13,932 nt of DNA from Thermococcus sp. (lineage in GTDB: Archaea > Methanobacteriota_B > Thermococci > Thermococcales > Thermococcaceae), in the NCBI GenBank assembly GCA_027065835.1, contig JAMONK010000068.1, positions 1-13,932 of the forward strand. Direction: 5' to 3'. The notes beneath the pieces were generated by a model. It worked only from the letters and a program-made list of their open reading frames with translations, did not search any database and was not told the DNA's origin. The position numbers and the translations under genes are program-made. Of the stretch, positions 6,667-13,911 are shown piece by piece (the first letter of the stretch is position 1; each line of letters opens with the position of its first letter).

Positions 6667-6670
6667 GAAC

Positions 6671-7192
6671 ATGGCGGTATACGCGCTTGACGATAAAAAA
6701 CCTGAGATTCACGAGAGTGCTTACGTTGATGAGCTGGCTTCAATAATAGGCGACGTCGTCCTTGAGGAGAAGACGAGCGTCTGGCCAAGCGCCGTTCTTA
6801 GGGGGGACATAGAGCGAATCTACATCGGCTGCTGTTCGAACGTCCAGGACAACGTCAGCATACACACCTCACACGGCCAGCCCACCATCGTTGGTAAGTA
6901 CGTTACCATCGGGCACAACGCGGTCGTTCACGGTGCCCAAATCGGTGACTACACCATCATAGGCATGGGGGCGATAATCCTCGACGGGGCCAGGATAGGC
7001 AGGCACGTCGTGATCGGTGCCGGGGCCCTCGTTCCGCCGGGCAAGGAGATACCCGATTACAGCCTCGTCGTCGGGGTTCCCGGCAAGGTCGTCAGGCAGC
7101 TCAGCGAGGAGGAGATTGAGTGGACGAAGAGGAACGCCGAGATCTACATGGAGCTCGCCGAGAAGCACCTTGCGGCGAGGAGAAGACTCTGA
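6671..7192 (+). CDS. Gamma-carbonic anhydrase-like left-handed beta-helix protein
   Basis: This 173-residue protein, counted from the ATG at 6671, has the hexapeptide-repeat left-handed beta-helix of the gamma-carbonic anhydrase / ferripyochelin-binding-protein family. The three zinc-ligand histidines are H65 (VSIHTSHG), H82 and H87 (TIGHNAVVHG). Repeats such as IGDYTIIGMGAIILDGARIG build the helix, and a C-terminal alpha helix (about 145-172) packs against it in the trimer. It is close to the Pyrococcus protein PH1591, which has a known structure. Carbonic anhydrase activity is plausible, but many such homologues are untested or weak, and the acidic loop with the proton-shuttle glutamate of the Methanosarcina enzyme is not evident. 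Seven bases separate it from uppS, so the two form one transcript. Confidence 0.9.
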   Translation: MAVYALDDKKPEIHESAYVDELASIIGDVVLEEKTSVWPSAVLRGDIERIYIGCCSNVQDNVSIHTSHGQPTIVGKYVTIGHNAVVHGAQIGDYTIIGMGAIILDGARIGRHVVIGAGALVPPGKEIPDYSLVVGVPGKVVRQLSEEEIEWTKRNAEIYMELAEKHLAARRRL

Positions 7193-7199
7193 GTGATGG

Positions 7200-7997
7200 A
7201 TGATGTTTTACAGGATCGTTTCCAAAATCCCCCATATCCTATTTAAACCCCTTTACGACGTTTACGAGGACTACCTCCTGGGTAAGGTGAAATCCGGAAA
7301 CCTCCCCCGTCACGTCGCCATAATAATGGACGGCAACAGGAGGTGGGCCAAAAAACTTGAGAAGCCTCCGTGGTACGGTCACCTGTTCGGATCCAACAAG
7401 CTGGAGGAGATAATGGAGTGGTGCCGTGAGCTCGGGATAGGAACCCTTACCGTGTACGCTTTCTCCACAGAGAACTTTAAACGCTCCCCTGAAGAAGTTA
7501 ACGCCCTGATGAACCTCTTTGAGCAGAAGTTTAAGGAACTGGTGGATGACGAGAGGATCCACAAATACGGGGTGCGGGTGAACGTACTCGGGAGGAAGGA
7601 GCTCCTGCCCGATAGAGTTAGAAAAGCCGCGGAGGATGCTGAGAGGGCCACCAGGAAGTACTCCAACTACACCCTTAACATAGCACTGGCGTACGGTGGC
7701 AGGAGTGAGATAACGGACGCCATCAGGGACATCGTTCAAGACGTTCTGGGCGGCAGGCTGAGACCGGAGGACGTGGACGAGGATCTCGTCAAGAGGTACC
7801 TGTACTACCCGGGCATGCCGGACCCGGATATAGTGATACGAACGGGCGGCGAGATCCGTATAAGCAATTTCCTTCTGTACCAGATCGCGTACAGTGAGCT
7901 TTTCTTTGTAGATGTCTACTTCCCTGAGTTCAGAAAAATAGATTTCTTGAGGATAATCAGGGAGTACCAGAGAAGGCAGCGCCGTTTTGGACGTTAG
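7200..7997 (+). CDS. uppS: Cis-prenyltransferase (undecaprenyl diphosphate synthase family)
   Basis: This enzyme of about 264 residues elongates allylic prenyl diphosphates with isopentenyl diphosphate in cis. In archaea the product is a dolichol-type polyprenyl carrier for N-glycosylation and other glycan assembly. Visible motifs are HVAIIMDGNRRWAKK (38-52) with catalytic D44 binding the diphosphate-Mg, TVYAFSTENFKRS (84-96), LNIALAYGGRSEI (159-171) and PDIVIRTGGEIRISNFLLYQ (209-228). The segment continues into IAYSELFFVD, which carries the conserved C-terminal residues. It has a roughly 35-residue N-terminal extension with hydrophobic character (RIVSKIPHILFKPLYDVYED) that may associate with the membrane. 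The start could be ATG 7200 or ATG 7203; GAGTGAT at 7191-7197 is better spaced for 7203. It follows the carbonic anhydrase-like gene by seven bases and ends at a hairpin/T-tract. Confidence 0.95.
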   Translation: MMFYRIVSKIPHILFKPLYDVYEDYLLGKVKSGNLPRHVAIIMDGNRRWAKKLEKPPWYGHLFGSNKLEEIMEWCRELGIGTLTVYAFSTENFKRSPEEVNALMNLFEQKFKELVDDERIHKYGVRVNVLGRKELLPDRVRKAAEDAERATRKYSNYTLNIALAYGGRSEITDAIRDIVQDVLGGRLRPEDVDEDLVKRYLYYPGMPDPDIVIRTGGEIRISNFLLYQIAYSELFFVDVYFPEFRKIDFLRIIREYQRRQRRFGR

Positions 7998-8015
7998 GGG
8001 CTTGGGGGCCCTTTT
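7998..8015 (+). terminator. Terminator of the carbonic anhydrase-like/uppS unit
   Basis: GGGC (7998-8001) can pair with GCCC (8008-8011) across a short G-rich loop, followed at once by TTTT and a second T-run a few bases later. The position, immediately after the uppS stop, supports the call. Confidence 0.45.
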
Positions 8016-8024
8016 AAACTTTTC

Positions 8025-8040
8025 CGCTAAGATTTATTAA
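8025..8040 (+). promoter_or_regulatory. Promoter of the TIP26-like gene
   Basis: CGCTAAGATTTATTAA has a BRE-like segment and the TATA box TTTATTAA (8033-8040), centred about 36 bases before the ATG. The predicted leader of about 11 bases is GGTGGTGTTCG, beginning with the ribosome site. Confidence 0.55.
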
Positions 8041-8072
8041 GTTCGTCGTTAACCCTTCAGTGGTGGTGTTCG

Positions 8073-8741
8073 ATGAGATACGAGGAGCTTGCCCCGCGGA
8101 TAAAGAGGGTGTACGCTCAGGTGAGGTACCTGGACGATTATCACTGGGAGCTCAGGGATGACCGCATACTTGGCGTCCATAAGAAGAGCAACGTAAACGT
8201 CGTTATAGACGTCGCCGACAACAAGGAGCATGCCGAAAAGCTGGCCAGTAACGACGTGGACGGCATTCACATCATAGCGGTTCCGGATAAGAGCGTATTT
8301 TACGTCCACAACGGCGCCTTCATACTCACATATCGCTACATCAAGGCTACCCTTGCCGATATAAACGACCACGTTGTGTGGAGCGGGTTTAAGGTCGTTG
8401 AGAGGGACGGGAAGCTCGTGCAGGAGGACTTCTACGAGTACCTCGGGGGCGCGCTCATAAACCACATAAAGAGCAACATGCTCGCGGGCAGGGACTACAT
8501 CCTGTGGCAGTTCTACAAATGCGAGGAGTGCGGAAAGTACGTGGATATAGATGCCCTTGAGAGGCACCTCAAAGACCACGGGATCAAGCATCACGAAAAG
8601 AGTGAGGAACGCTACGAGGTCTTTGAGATCAACTTCCGGGACGGTAAGGTTTACGACAGCGTCGGAGATGAGGTTCCAAAGAGCCAGTTCAGTGAGGAGG
8701 GTCTGGAATTCCTGAACGAAGTTTTTTCGGGCTCTAGCTGA
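8073..8741 (+). CDS. TBP-interacting protein (TIP26-like)
   Basis: This 222-residue protein strongly resembles TIP26 of Thermococcus kodakarensis, reported to bind the archaeal TATA-binding protein and hinder its binding to DNA. The N-terminal half (about 1-145) is an alpha/beta domain with [18 protein letters not shown] and a central strand-rich core. The segment around 85-130 ([21 protein letters not shown]) is the most family-like stretch. A zinc finger follows, C150-x2-C153-x11-H165-x3-H169 in [20 protein letters not shown], and then a short C-terminal domain. The start has GGTGGTG upstream. I recall the family assignment from the sequence and cannot confirm it by search. Role inferred: a transcription modulator in the cytoplasm. 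The gene downstream, 31 bases away with no obvious promoter, is a DUF257-like protein. Confidence 0.78.
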   Translation: MRYEELAPRIKRVYAQVRYLDDYHWELRDDRILGVHKKSNVNVVIDVADNKEHAEKLASNDVDGIHIIAVPDKSVFYVHNGAFILTYRYIKATLADINDHVVWSGFKVVERDGKLVQEDFYEYLGGALINHIKSNMLAGRDYILWQFYKCEECGKYVDIDALERHLKDHGIKHHEKSEERYEVFEINFRDGKVYDSVGDEVPKSQFSEEGLEFLNEVFSGSS

Positions 8742-8772
8742 ACGCTTTTACGCCTCGGGGGTGAGGGTTTAG

Positions 8773-9504
8773 ATGAGGGCGGTCGACATATTTGAGGAAG
8801 CCCTCCTCCCGGGTTCGGTGGTCAGCGTCATCTACGATTCTTACTCGTCGGCCTGGCAGATTCCCTTCATGCTTCTGAAGAGGGAGCTTGATAGAGGATG
8901 TTTTGGTGTTATCTCCAATTACAACCTCCCGTTTTCCGGCTTGGTACGGCACGTTGGCGTGACGGGGTTTGACGTGAGGGAGGCACTGGAGGGGAACAGA
9001 CTTGCCATCATCGATGCTTTCGATTCCAGGTACCAGACGGCACGGGAGAACATCCACAACGTCTTTTACCTGGACAAAGTGGAACCCGAAACCCTCAATC
9101 CAAAAATCGACCGCATATACTACGGCCCCCTGCGGGAGCTGCTCACTGGACACTGCGTCGTGCGTTTGATACACACCCTGGATGGGGCGGCGCTTCTTCT
9201 TGGTGAGGACAGCACCCTGAAACTGCTCAACCACACACTGGCGTTAAGGAGCCTCCAACTGCCTGGCTCCGTCCTCATCCTCGGACTCAACATGGACGTT
9301 GTCTCCACCAAGTTCAGGGCGTGGGTTGTGGGGATAAGCGATTACGTGCTCTTATCTGACTCGAAACTTGAGGATAACGGCATTAAGGAGAGGGTTTACC
9401 TTCTGAGGGCACCCTACAAGGATTTTGAGCCAGCGATGTACTCCCTTCACACAACCAAAAACGAGGGAATAGAGAAGCTGAAGGTGAAAAAGCTCAGCCC
9501 CTGA
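8773..9504 (+). CDS. DUF257-like protein, RecA/KaiC-like layout without Walker A
   Basis: This 243-residue soluble protein of unknown function most resembles the Thermococcales-centred DUF257 family (from memory). The layout follows KaiC/RecA-like ATPase domains: an opening [20 protein letters not shown] where KaiC proteins have GSVVLIEG followed by a P-loop, then a helix [20 protein letters not shown], a strand-acid [11 protein letters not shown] (76-86) in the Walker B position, and later VLILGLNMD (167-175). The P-loop lysine and GKS/T are absent, so canonical ATP hydrolysis is unlikely; this is a direct reading of the sequence plus inference. The start ATG has GGGGTGAGGG five bases upstream. 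Its stop codon region overlaps thrS by 11 bases tail to tail. It probably shares the TIP26 promoter. Confidence 0.68.
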   Translation: MRAVDIFEEALLPGSVVSVIYDSYSSAWQIPFMLLKRELDRGCFGVISNYNLPFSGLVRHVGVTGFDVREALEGNRLAIIDAFDSRYQTARENIHNVFYLDKVEPETLNPKIDRIYYGPLRELLTGHCVVRLIHTLDGAALLLGEDSTLKLLNHTLALRSLQLPGSVLILGLNMDVVSTKFRAWVVGISDYVLLSDSKLEDNGIKERVYLLRAPYKDFEPAMYSLHTTKNEGIEKLKVKKLSP

Positions 9505-11374
9505 ACTTGGGGCGTCTGCTGAGGAGCAGCGGCAGGGGCCTTGGCCTGTACGGGAAGCCCTCAATCTGACCCTTCACCTCTTTGATGAGATCCTCGAGCT
9601 GCATCTCTATCTGCCTTCCGTCGCTCCTTCTCCTGACGGTGACGGTGTTCTGCTCCTTCTCGTTCCTGCCGACGACGATTATGTAGGGAATCCACTCCTT
9701 CTCGGCCTTCCTTATCTTCTTGTTGAGCCTGTCGTTGGTGTCGTCAACGTCAACCCTAATCCTCGCGCCCTCGAGCTTTCCGGCGACGTAGAGCGCGTAA
9801 TCCATGACGTCCTCGCCCACCGGAATGACGCGGACCTGTATCGGGCTGAGCCAGAGTGGGAAGCTCGGTTTTACACCCTTCGCCTGGAGCTTGGCCTGTT
9901 TCTCGAGGATGGCGTACATAACGCGTTCGATTGCTCCGCTCGGCGAGCAGTGGAGTATGAGCGGGTACTCCTCCTTACCCTCCTCGTTGTAGTAGGTTAT
10001 GCCGAAGCGCTCCGCGTTCTCGACGTCGATCTGGACTGTGCTGAGGGCGGCGGCCTTGTCGAGGTTGTCCACGAAGTTGAACTCGAACTTGAGGATGAAG
10101 TAGAAGAACCTCTGGTCCCACATCTCGATGAGCACCGGCTTGCCTATTATGTTCGTCAGTCCGATCACGAAGTCCCTGTTCTCCTCCCAGAAATCGCGTG
10201 TGAACCTTATCGCTACCTCGTAGTCCTCCGGCGTGAGTCCAACACCGCGGAGGACCTCCATGCTGAGCTTGTACTGCTTCTTGAACTCGTCCATCGCCTG
10301 TTTGAGGTCCTTGGCAACGGTGTGCATATCGGGCATCGTGAAGGCCCTGAGCCTCCTGAGGCCGGAGAGCTCTCCGCTCTTCTCGCGCCTGAAGGAGTAG
10401 CGGGTGAGCTCGTACATCCTAAGCGGCAGGTTGCGGTAGCTTATCGTGGCGTCCTTCTTGATGAGGAACTGGCCGAAGCAGGCGGCGAAGCGGAGGAAGA
10501 ACTTCTTGTCGCCGCTCTTGACGACGTACTGCCTCGCCGGGAAGCGGTTGAGGTACTTCTCCAAAGCGGGGTGCTCGAAGTCGTACATAATCGGGGTCTC
10601 GACCTCCATGGCGCCGTACTCTATGACCTTCTCGGTGACGTACTGCTCGAGGAGCCCCTTGATGAGCCTTCCCTTGGGGTAATACCGGAGGTTTCCGCCG
10701 TCGCTTCCCGGTTCGTAATCGACCAGCTCGTGCTCGAGCATGAACTTGACGTGCGGCGGCTCTCTTTCGGCTATCCTGTTCTTGCTTATCTCGTAGTTGG
10801 CGAACTTCTTCAGGTTCTCGTGGCCGGTGAAGTCGAACTTTTCAACATCAACGAGCTCACCTTCGGGAGTTAGAACGTACCAGTAGCTCTTGAGCTCCTC
10901 CTCCTTCTCAAGGGCGATGTTGCGCTCCTCCTTTGAAACGGCCTCGCCGCTCGGAACTATCGTTCTGCTCAGTTCGGCGAGTGGGTGCCCCTTGCAGCTG
11001 AGTTTGAACGCCTTGTAGTAGCCGAAGGGGGCGCGCTTGACCTCGAAGCCCTCCCCTTTCAGCTTCTCTTCTATTTTCTGGAGAACCTTCAGCGCCACAT
11101 CGGGCTTCGCCAGCTCGCTGCTCAGGTGGGCGAAGGGGTAAACGAATACTCTGTCGGCCTTAACCTGCGATGCGACGTCCTTAATCTCGGCAACGGCCTT
11201 CTCGACGACCTCATCGGGGTTGCTCTCGTCGGCCTTCTCAACGCTCATAAAAACGGCCAGAACCTCTTCGAGTCTGCCTTTCTTCTGTCCCTCGCCTATC
11301 GGCTCCGGGTTCTTCAGGGCTTTATCCTTGACCTCGTACTCAAGGTAGTCCGAGTGTATCAGAAGCATTCTCAT
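9494..11374 (-). CDS. thrS: Threonyl-tRNA synthetase, archaeal type
   Basis: This 626-residue class II synthetase attaches threonine to tRNA-Thr. The N-terminal about 143 residues ([20 protein letters not shown] on) are the archaeal D-aminoacyl-tRNA deacylase-like editing domain that removes mischarged serine, unlike the bacterial TGS/N2 module. The catalytic core follows from about residue 200: [12 protein letters not shown] with zinc ligand C299, motif 2 [18 protein letters not shown] (328-345), H351 in PDMHT, and H475 in LILHCSPSG. Motif 3 is [12 protein letters not shown] (480-491). The anticodon-binding domain spans about 505-605 ([33 protein letters not shown]). The start is supported by GAGGTGGTGG six bases upstream. 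It is a single-gene unit with strong codon bias. The tail [17 protein letters not shown] is a basic extension. The call is secure. Confidence 0.97.
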   Translation of the reverse strand: MRMLLIHSDYLEYEVKDKALKNPEPIGEGQKKGRLEEVLAVFMSVEKADESNPDEVVEKAVAEIKDVASQVKADRVFVYPFAHLSSELAKPDVALKVLQKIEEKLKGEGFEVKRAPFGYYKAFKLSCKGHPLAELSRTIVPSGEAVSKEERNIALEKEEELKSYWYVLTPEGELVDVEKFDFTGHENLKKFANYEISKNRIAEREPPHVKFMLEHELVDYEPGSDGGNLRYYPKGRLIKGLLEQYVTEKVIEYGAMEVETPIMYDFEHPALEKYLNRFPARQYVVKSGDKKFFLRFAACFGQFLIKKDATISYRNLPLRMYELTRYSFRREKSGELSGLRRLRAFTMPDMHTVAKDLKQAMDEFKKQYKLSMEVLRGVGLTPEDYEVAIRFTRDFWEENRDFVIGLTNIIGKPVLIEMWDQRFFYFILKFEFNFVDNLDKAAALSTVQIDVENAERFGITYYNEEGKEEYPLILHCSPSGAIERVMYAILEKQAKLQAKGVKPSFPLWLSPIQVRVIPVGEDVMDYALYVAGKLEGARIRVDVDDTNDRLNKKIRKAEKEWIPYIIVVGRNEKEQNTVTVRRRSDGRQIEMQLEDLIKEVKGQIEGFPYRPRPLPLLLSRRPKFRG

Positions 11375-11425
11375 CCTTAACCACCACCTCTAGCTGAATT
11401 GGGAATTACTAAAAGTTTTTCCTTC

Positions 11426-11440
11426 AGCTTATAAAGTTGC
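11426..11440 (-). promoter_or_regulatory. Promoter of thrS
   Basis: The minus strand reads GCAACTTTATAAGCT, a strong TATA box (TTTATAAG) with an upstream BRE-like GCAAC. It implies a leader of about 32 bases, longer than at the other promoters here. A weaker AACTTTTAG closer to the gene would cut into the ribosome site and is less likely. Confidence 0.5.
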
Positions 11441-11472
11441 CCCGGGATGCTCAAAGGAAATGGGGAGGGGGC

Positions 11473-12570
11473 TCAGCTTCCCGGTTCGTCATCCGTAAGC
11501 TTTATCCTGAGGGGCTCGGCGAACCAGTTGACGCGCTGCGGGAACGGGATCTCGATGCCTTCCCGTTTGAGGGCGTCCTTGATCTTCTGGAGAAGGCCGT
11601 ACTCCGCCCTTAAGAGGTTCTGACCCCTCCAGAGCGAGCTCGGCACCCAAGCCCATATCCTGATGTTGACCGCGCTGTTTCCTAACTCTTCAACGTAGGC
11701 CCTTGGCTCCGGTACGGCAAGAACGTACGGTTCTTCATCGAGAACCTTCATTATGATATCTATGGCCCTCTGGGCGTCCTCCCTGTAGGCTATCCCCAGT
11801 GTTATCTCGGCCCTCCTGGCAGGGTACTTCTGGAGGTTCACTATCTCGCTGTTGAAGAGCTTCTCGTTGGGGACACGGACTAGGGTACCATCCCATGCCC
11901 TTATTCTGGTGGACAGGATCCTTATGTCGTGGACTATCCCCTCAACGCTGCCTATCCTGACCGCGTCCCCTATCCTGAGCGGTTTGTCAAAGTACATGGC
12001 GATACCGGCGAGGAAGTTGGCCACGACAGCCTGGGATGCTATACCCAGGACGACACCGGTTATCCCCGCGGCCGCCATGATGGTTGAGAGCCTGCCGCTG
12101 AGCCCGGCTATGTTGAGCGCGAGGAAGAACGCTATCGTCACTACGGTGTAGTAGAAGAGCTTCGCTTTGACCTGCATCTCGTTAAGTTTCTCCTTCGGGG
12201 CCCTCATCACCATGTAATCTTTGGATTTCTTGGCGAGGAGGTACGAGAAGTAGAAGACCGTCAGCGCCGTAAAGATATCGCTGAGGGAGGTCCCACTCAC
12301 TTTGTAGGACAGGACGCCGAGTACGTGAAGGGCGTAGAACGCGGAGATGATGACTATCATGTTGTAAAACGTCCTTGCGGTGTCTTCGTTGAGTATCCAC
12401 ACGTATTTGGTGCTCTTGGAGAGCGTCAGGATGTAGTGCTTCACTATCTTTGCGATCAGGAGCCCCACGATGAAAACAGCGATAGCCGTTATTATGTTCT
12501 CCACACTCATGGTGACGTTCGTTGGGCCGAAGCCGACCGTTATGTTTCCAGACGCGTTTATATCGATCAT
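11473..12570 (-). CDS. Mechanosensitive ion channel, MscS family
   Basis: This 365-residue membrane protein counts from ATG 12570, which fits the GAGGTG ribosome site (12577-12582) and the ATGA overlap with the upstream gene; a GTG at 12579 is less likely because it lies in that site. Membrane helices are visible at about 24-45, 69-88, 98-113 and 137-156. The pore helix follows (about 162-195), with the glycine/alanine-rich GITGVVLGIASQAVVANFLAGI and the exit FDKPLRIGDAV. The cytoplasmic vestibule domain follows, with GTLVRVPNEKLFNSEIVN (228-245), and ends in IEIPFPQRVNW, the usual MscS end motif. Such channels open under membrane tension to release osmolytes on hypo-osmotic shock. Four or more helices before the pore resemble the Methanocaldococcus MscMJLR type. 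The sequons N9 and N19 lie in the predicted external N terminus. Confidence 0.93.
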   Translation of the reverse strand: MIDINASGNITVGFGPTNVTMSVENIITAIAVFIVGLLIAKIVKHYILTLSKSTKYVWILNEDTARTFYNMIVIISAFYALHVLGVLSYKVSGTSLSDIFTALTVFYFSYLLAKKSKDYMVMRAPKEKLNEMQVKAKLFYYTVVTIAFFLALNIAGLSGRLSTIMAAAGITGVVLGIASQAVVANFLAGIAMYFDKPLRIGDAVRIGSVEGIVHDIRILSTRIRAWDGTLVRVPNEKLFNSEIVNLQKYPARRAEITLGIAYREDAQRAIDIIMKVLDEEPYVLAVPEPRAYVEELGNSAVNIRIWAWVPSSLWRGQNLLRAEYGLLQKIKDALKREGIEIPFPQRVNWFAEPLRIKLTDDEPGS

Positions 12571-13214
12571 CCCTCCCACCTCATCCTGAAGTTGGGCAGG
12601 GGCTCCCCGCTTCCGACCCTAACCGCTCCATCAACCGGGGCCTTCCCGGTGTTGTTAACCTCCGGAAAATGATCCTTCAACGTGATTAAGATGAGTGGAT
12701 AATACGCCCTATCCCCTCTGTAGTACATTGTGCTCCCTCTTATGGGAAAGATGATCCTGTCCAGACCCTTCCATTCCTTCGTCGGGTTCGAGAGGATGAT
12801 CTTTGCAACGCCCATTGCTTCGGGTTCATCCACGTAGAATGGCCCCACATGGTATCGGGCTATCTTTCCGTTCTCTATAGGTCCGTAGAGTGCGTATTTT
12901 TCCCTGCCGACGATAAAATGGTCTATGGATAGGTTCCCTATCTCGACGTCTATCTCCACCGGCACATCTAAAAAACCCTGGAGGGAGCCCTTCGGGGGAA
13001 CCACTATCCCCTCCCTCAGCTTCACCATCAGCAGGGACACACCGTAGCCCACAGCCGGGGCGGGAAGCAGTCTGAGTACCTCTCCGGCCCCCTTTATGAG
13101 CCGTTCGATGTTGCCCCTCCGGTATCGGACGAGGCCCTTCCTGTCCTCAACCAGATGAATTTTTTGGTCGGCGATTTTTATGAACTGGGTTTTCAGCCGG
13201 TGTTCACCGAACAT
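12567..13214 (-). CDS. DUF432-like conserved archaeal protein
   Basis: This 215-residue soluble protein opens with MFGEHRLKTQFIKIADQKIH and, from memory, fits the archaeal family DUF432, whose function I do not know. It looks mostly beta-stranded (DVPVEIDVEIGNLSIDHFIV, KYALYGPIENGKIARYHVGP), with no cysteine, signal peptide or clear membrane helix. One moderately hydrophobic segment, VLRLLPAPAVGYGVSLLMV (47-65), could touch a membrane. The TGA overlaps the ATG of the MscS channel gene (ATGA), and its last codons contain that gene's ribosome site, so the two products are probably made in step. The ATG at 13214 has no good Shine-Dalgarno, and the TATA box lies about 27 bases upstream, so the mRNA may be leaderless. 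A role as channel regulator or partner is inferred from the gene pairing only. Confidence 0.68.
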   Translation of the reverse strand: MFGEHRLKTQFIKIADQKIHLVEDRKGLVRYRRGNIERLIKGAGEVLRLLPAPAVGYGVSLLMVKLREGIVVPPKGSLQGFLDVPVEIDVEIGNLSIDHFIVGREKYALYGPIENGKIARYHVGPFYVDEPEAMGVAKIILSNPTKEWKGLDRIIFPIRGSTMYYRGDRAYYPLILITLKDHFPEVNNTGKAPVDGAVRVGSGEPLPNFRMRWEG

Positions 13215-13238
13215 GTTCCAATGTATTACCAGAGGGGG

Positions 13239-13254
13239 ATATAAGACTTACCTT
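13239..13254 (-). promoter_or_regulatory. Promoter of the DUF432-like/mscS unit, probably leaderless
   Basis: The minus strand reads GGTAAGTCTTATAT, with the TATA box TTATAT at 13244-13239. Its centre is about 27 bases from the ATG at 13214, so transcription should begin at or within a few bases of the start codon. Confidence 0.5.
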
Positions 13255-13271
13255 CGACCGCTTCTGGGATA

Positions 13272-13288
13272 GCAAAGACTTAAAAAAT
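13272..13288 (+). promoter_or_regulatory. Promoter of csl4
   Basis: GCAAAGACTTAAAAAAT gives a BRE-like GCAAAG and the TATA box CTTAAAAAA. Its centre is about 36 bases before the ATG at 13319. The predicted leader is about 10 bases and starts at GAGGTGGGAGG, the ribosome site. Confidence 0.55.
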
Positions 13289-13318
13289 CTTCTCCAAAAC
13301 TTCCGTAGAGGTGGGAGG

Positions 13319-13909
13319 ATGGATGAGAGGAAACGGATAAAGGATGGAGACCTCGTTCTTCCAGGTGATTACCTCGGCGTTATTGAGGAGTACTTCCCGG
13401 GGGAGGGGGTAAAGGAAGAAAACGGCGAGCTTTATGCAATAAGAGCCGGCAGGGTCAGCATCGACCCGAATCGGATGGAGATAAGCGTTGAGCCTGTAAC
13501 CGACACTCCGCCTCTTCCGGAGGTTGGGGACATAGTTGTTGGCCGGGTGATAGAGGTGAAGCCCCAGGCTGCGATAGTGCAGCTGGTTAGAATAGAGGGC
13601 CGTGAAAACGAGAGGGAGATAGCCACTTCAAAGCTCGCGGGTATTCATGTTTCTCAGGTTAAGGGCGGCTACGTTGAGAGTCTACTCAACGAGTTCCGTA
13701 TTGGGGATATAGTAAGGGCGAGGGTCGTCTCAAATGAGAAAAGCCCCATTCAGCTTTCTACCAAGGGAGCGGATTTGGGAGTTATCTACGCCCTCTGCAC
13801 TCGCTGCAGGTCCCCACTTATCCGGAGGGGCGATAAACTTATATGCCCCAAGTGCGGGCACGTGGAGACGAGGAAGCTCTCGTCCTTCTACAGGAAGCTG
13901 AAGGTGTGA
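13319..13909 (+). CDS. csl4: Exosome RNA-binding subunit Csl4
   Basis: This 196-residue protein forms part of the RNA-binding cap of the archaeal exosome, which with Rrp41/Rrp42 degrades or tails RNA 3' to 5'. Three parts are visible: an N-terminal domain with VLPGDYLGVIEEYFPGEGVKE (13-33), an S1 RNA-binding domain from about 66 to 148 (PEVGDIVVGRVIEVKPQAAI ... SPIQLSTKG), and a C-terminal zinc ribbon with C160-x2-C163 and C176-x2-C179 (LCTRCRSP, CPKCGH). Length and domain order match archaeal Csl4. The start is fixed by GAGGTG five bases before the ATG. A further gene begins two bases after the stop, so csl4 leads an operon that continues beyond the window. Confidence 0.96.
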   Translation: MDERKRIKDGDLVLPGDYLGVIEEYFPGEGVKEENGELYAIRAGRVSIDPNRMEISVEPVTDTPPLPEVGDIVVGRVIEVKPQAAIVQLVRIEGRENEREIATSKLAGIHVSQVKGGYVESLLNEFRIGDIVRARVVSNEKSPIQLSTKGADLGVIYALCTRCRSPLIRRGDKLICPKCGHVETRKLSSFYRKLKV

Positions 13910-13911
13910 GA

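Noticed and set aside
7193..7205. GTGATGGATGATG resembling a C box of a C/D guide RNA at the uppS start
   Set aside because: No suitable CTGA D box or second C/D pair follows at guide RNA spacing. The repeated GATG is explained by the ribosome site and the two start codons.
8049..8594. A 181-codon minus-strand frame opposite the TIP26-like gene
   Set aside because: It covers the opposite strand of a gene with a promoter, ribosome site and zinc finger; the translation is low-complexity Val/Leu-rich.
9950..10873. A 307-codon open frame on the plus strand opposite thrS
   Set aside because: It is a shadow of the strongly biased thrS codons. The product is an unlikely Leu/Glu/Val-rich string with no motif or start signal.
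12648..12656. GTTGTTAAC resembling a SurR redox regulator half-site
   Set aside because: It lies within the DUF432-like coding region, far from any promoter, and a nine-base match to a loose motif is expected by chance.
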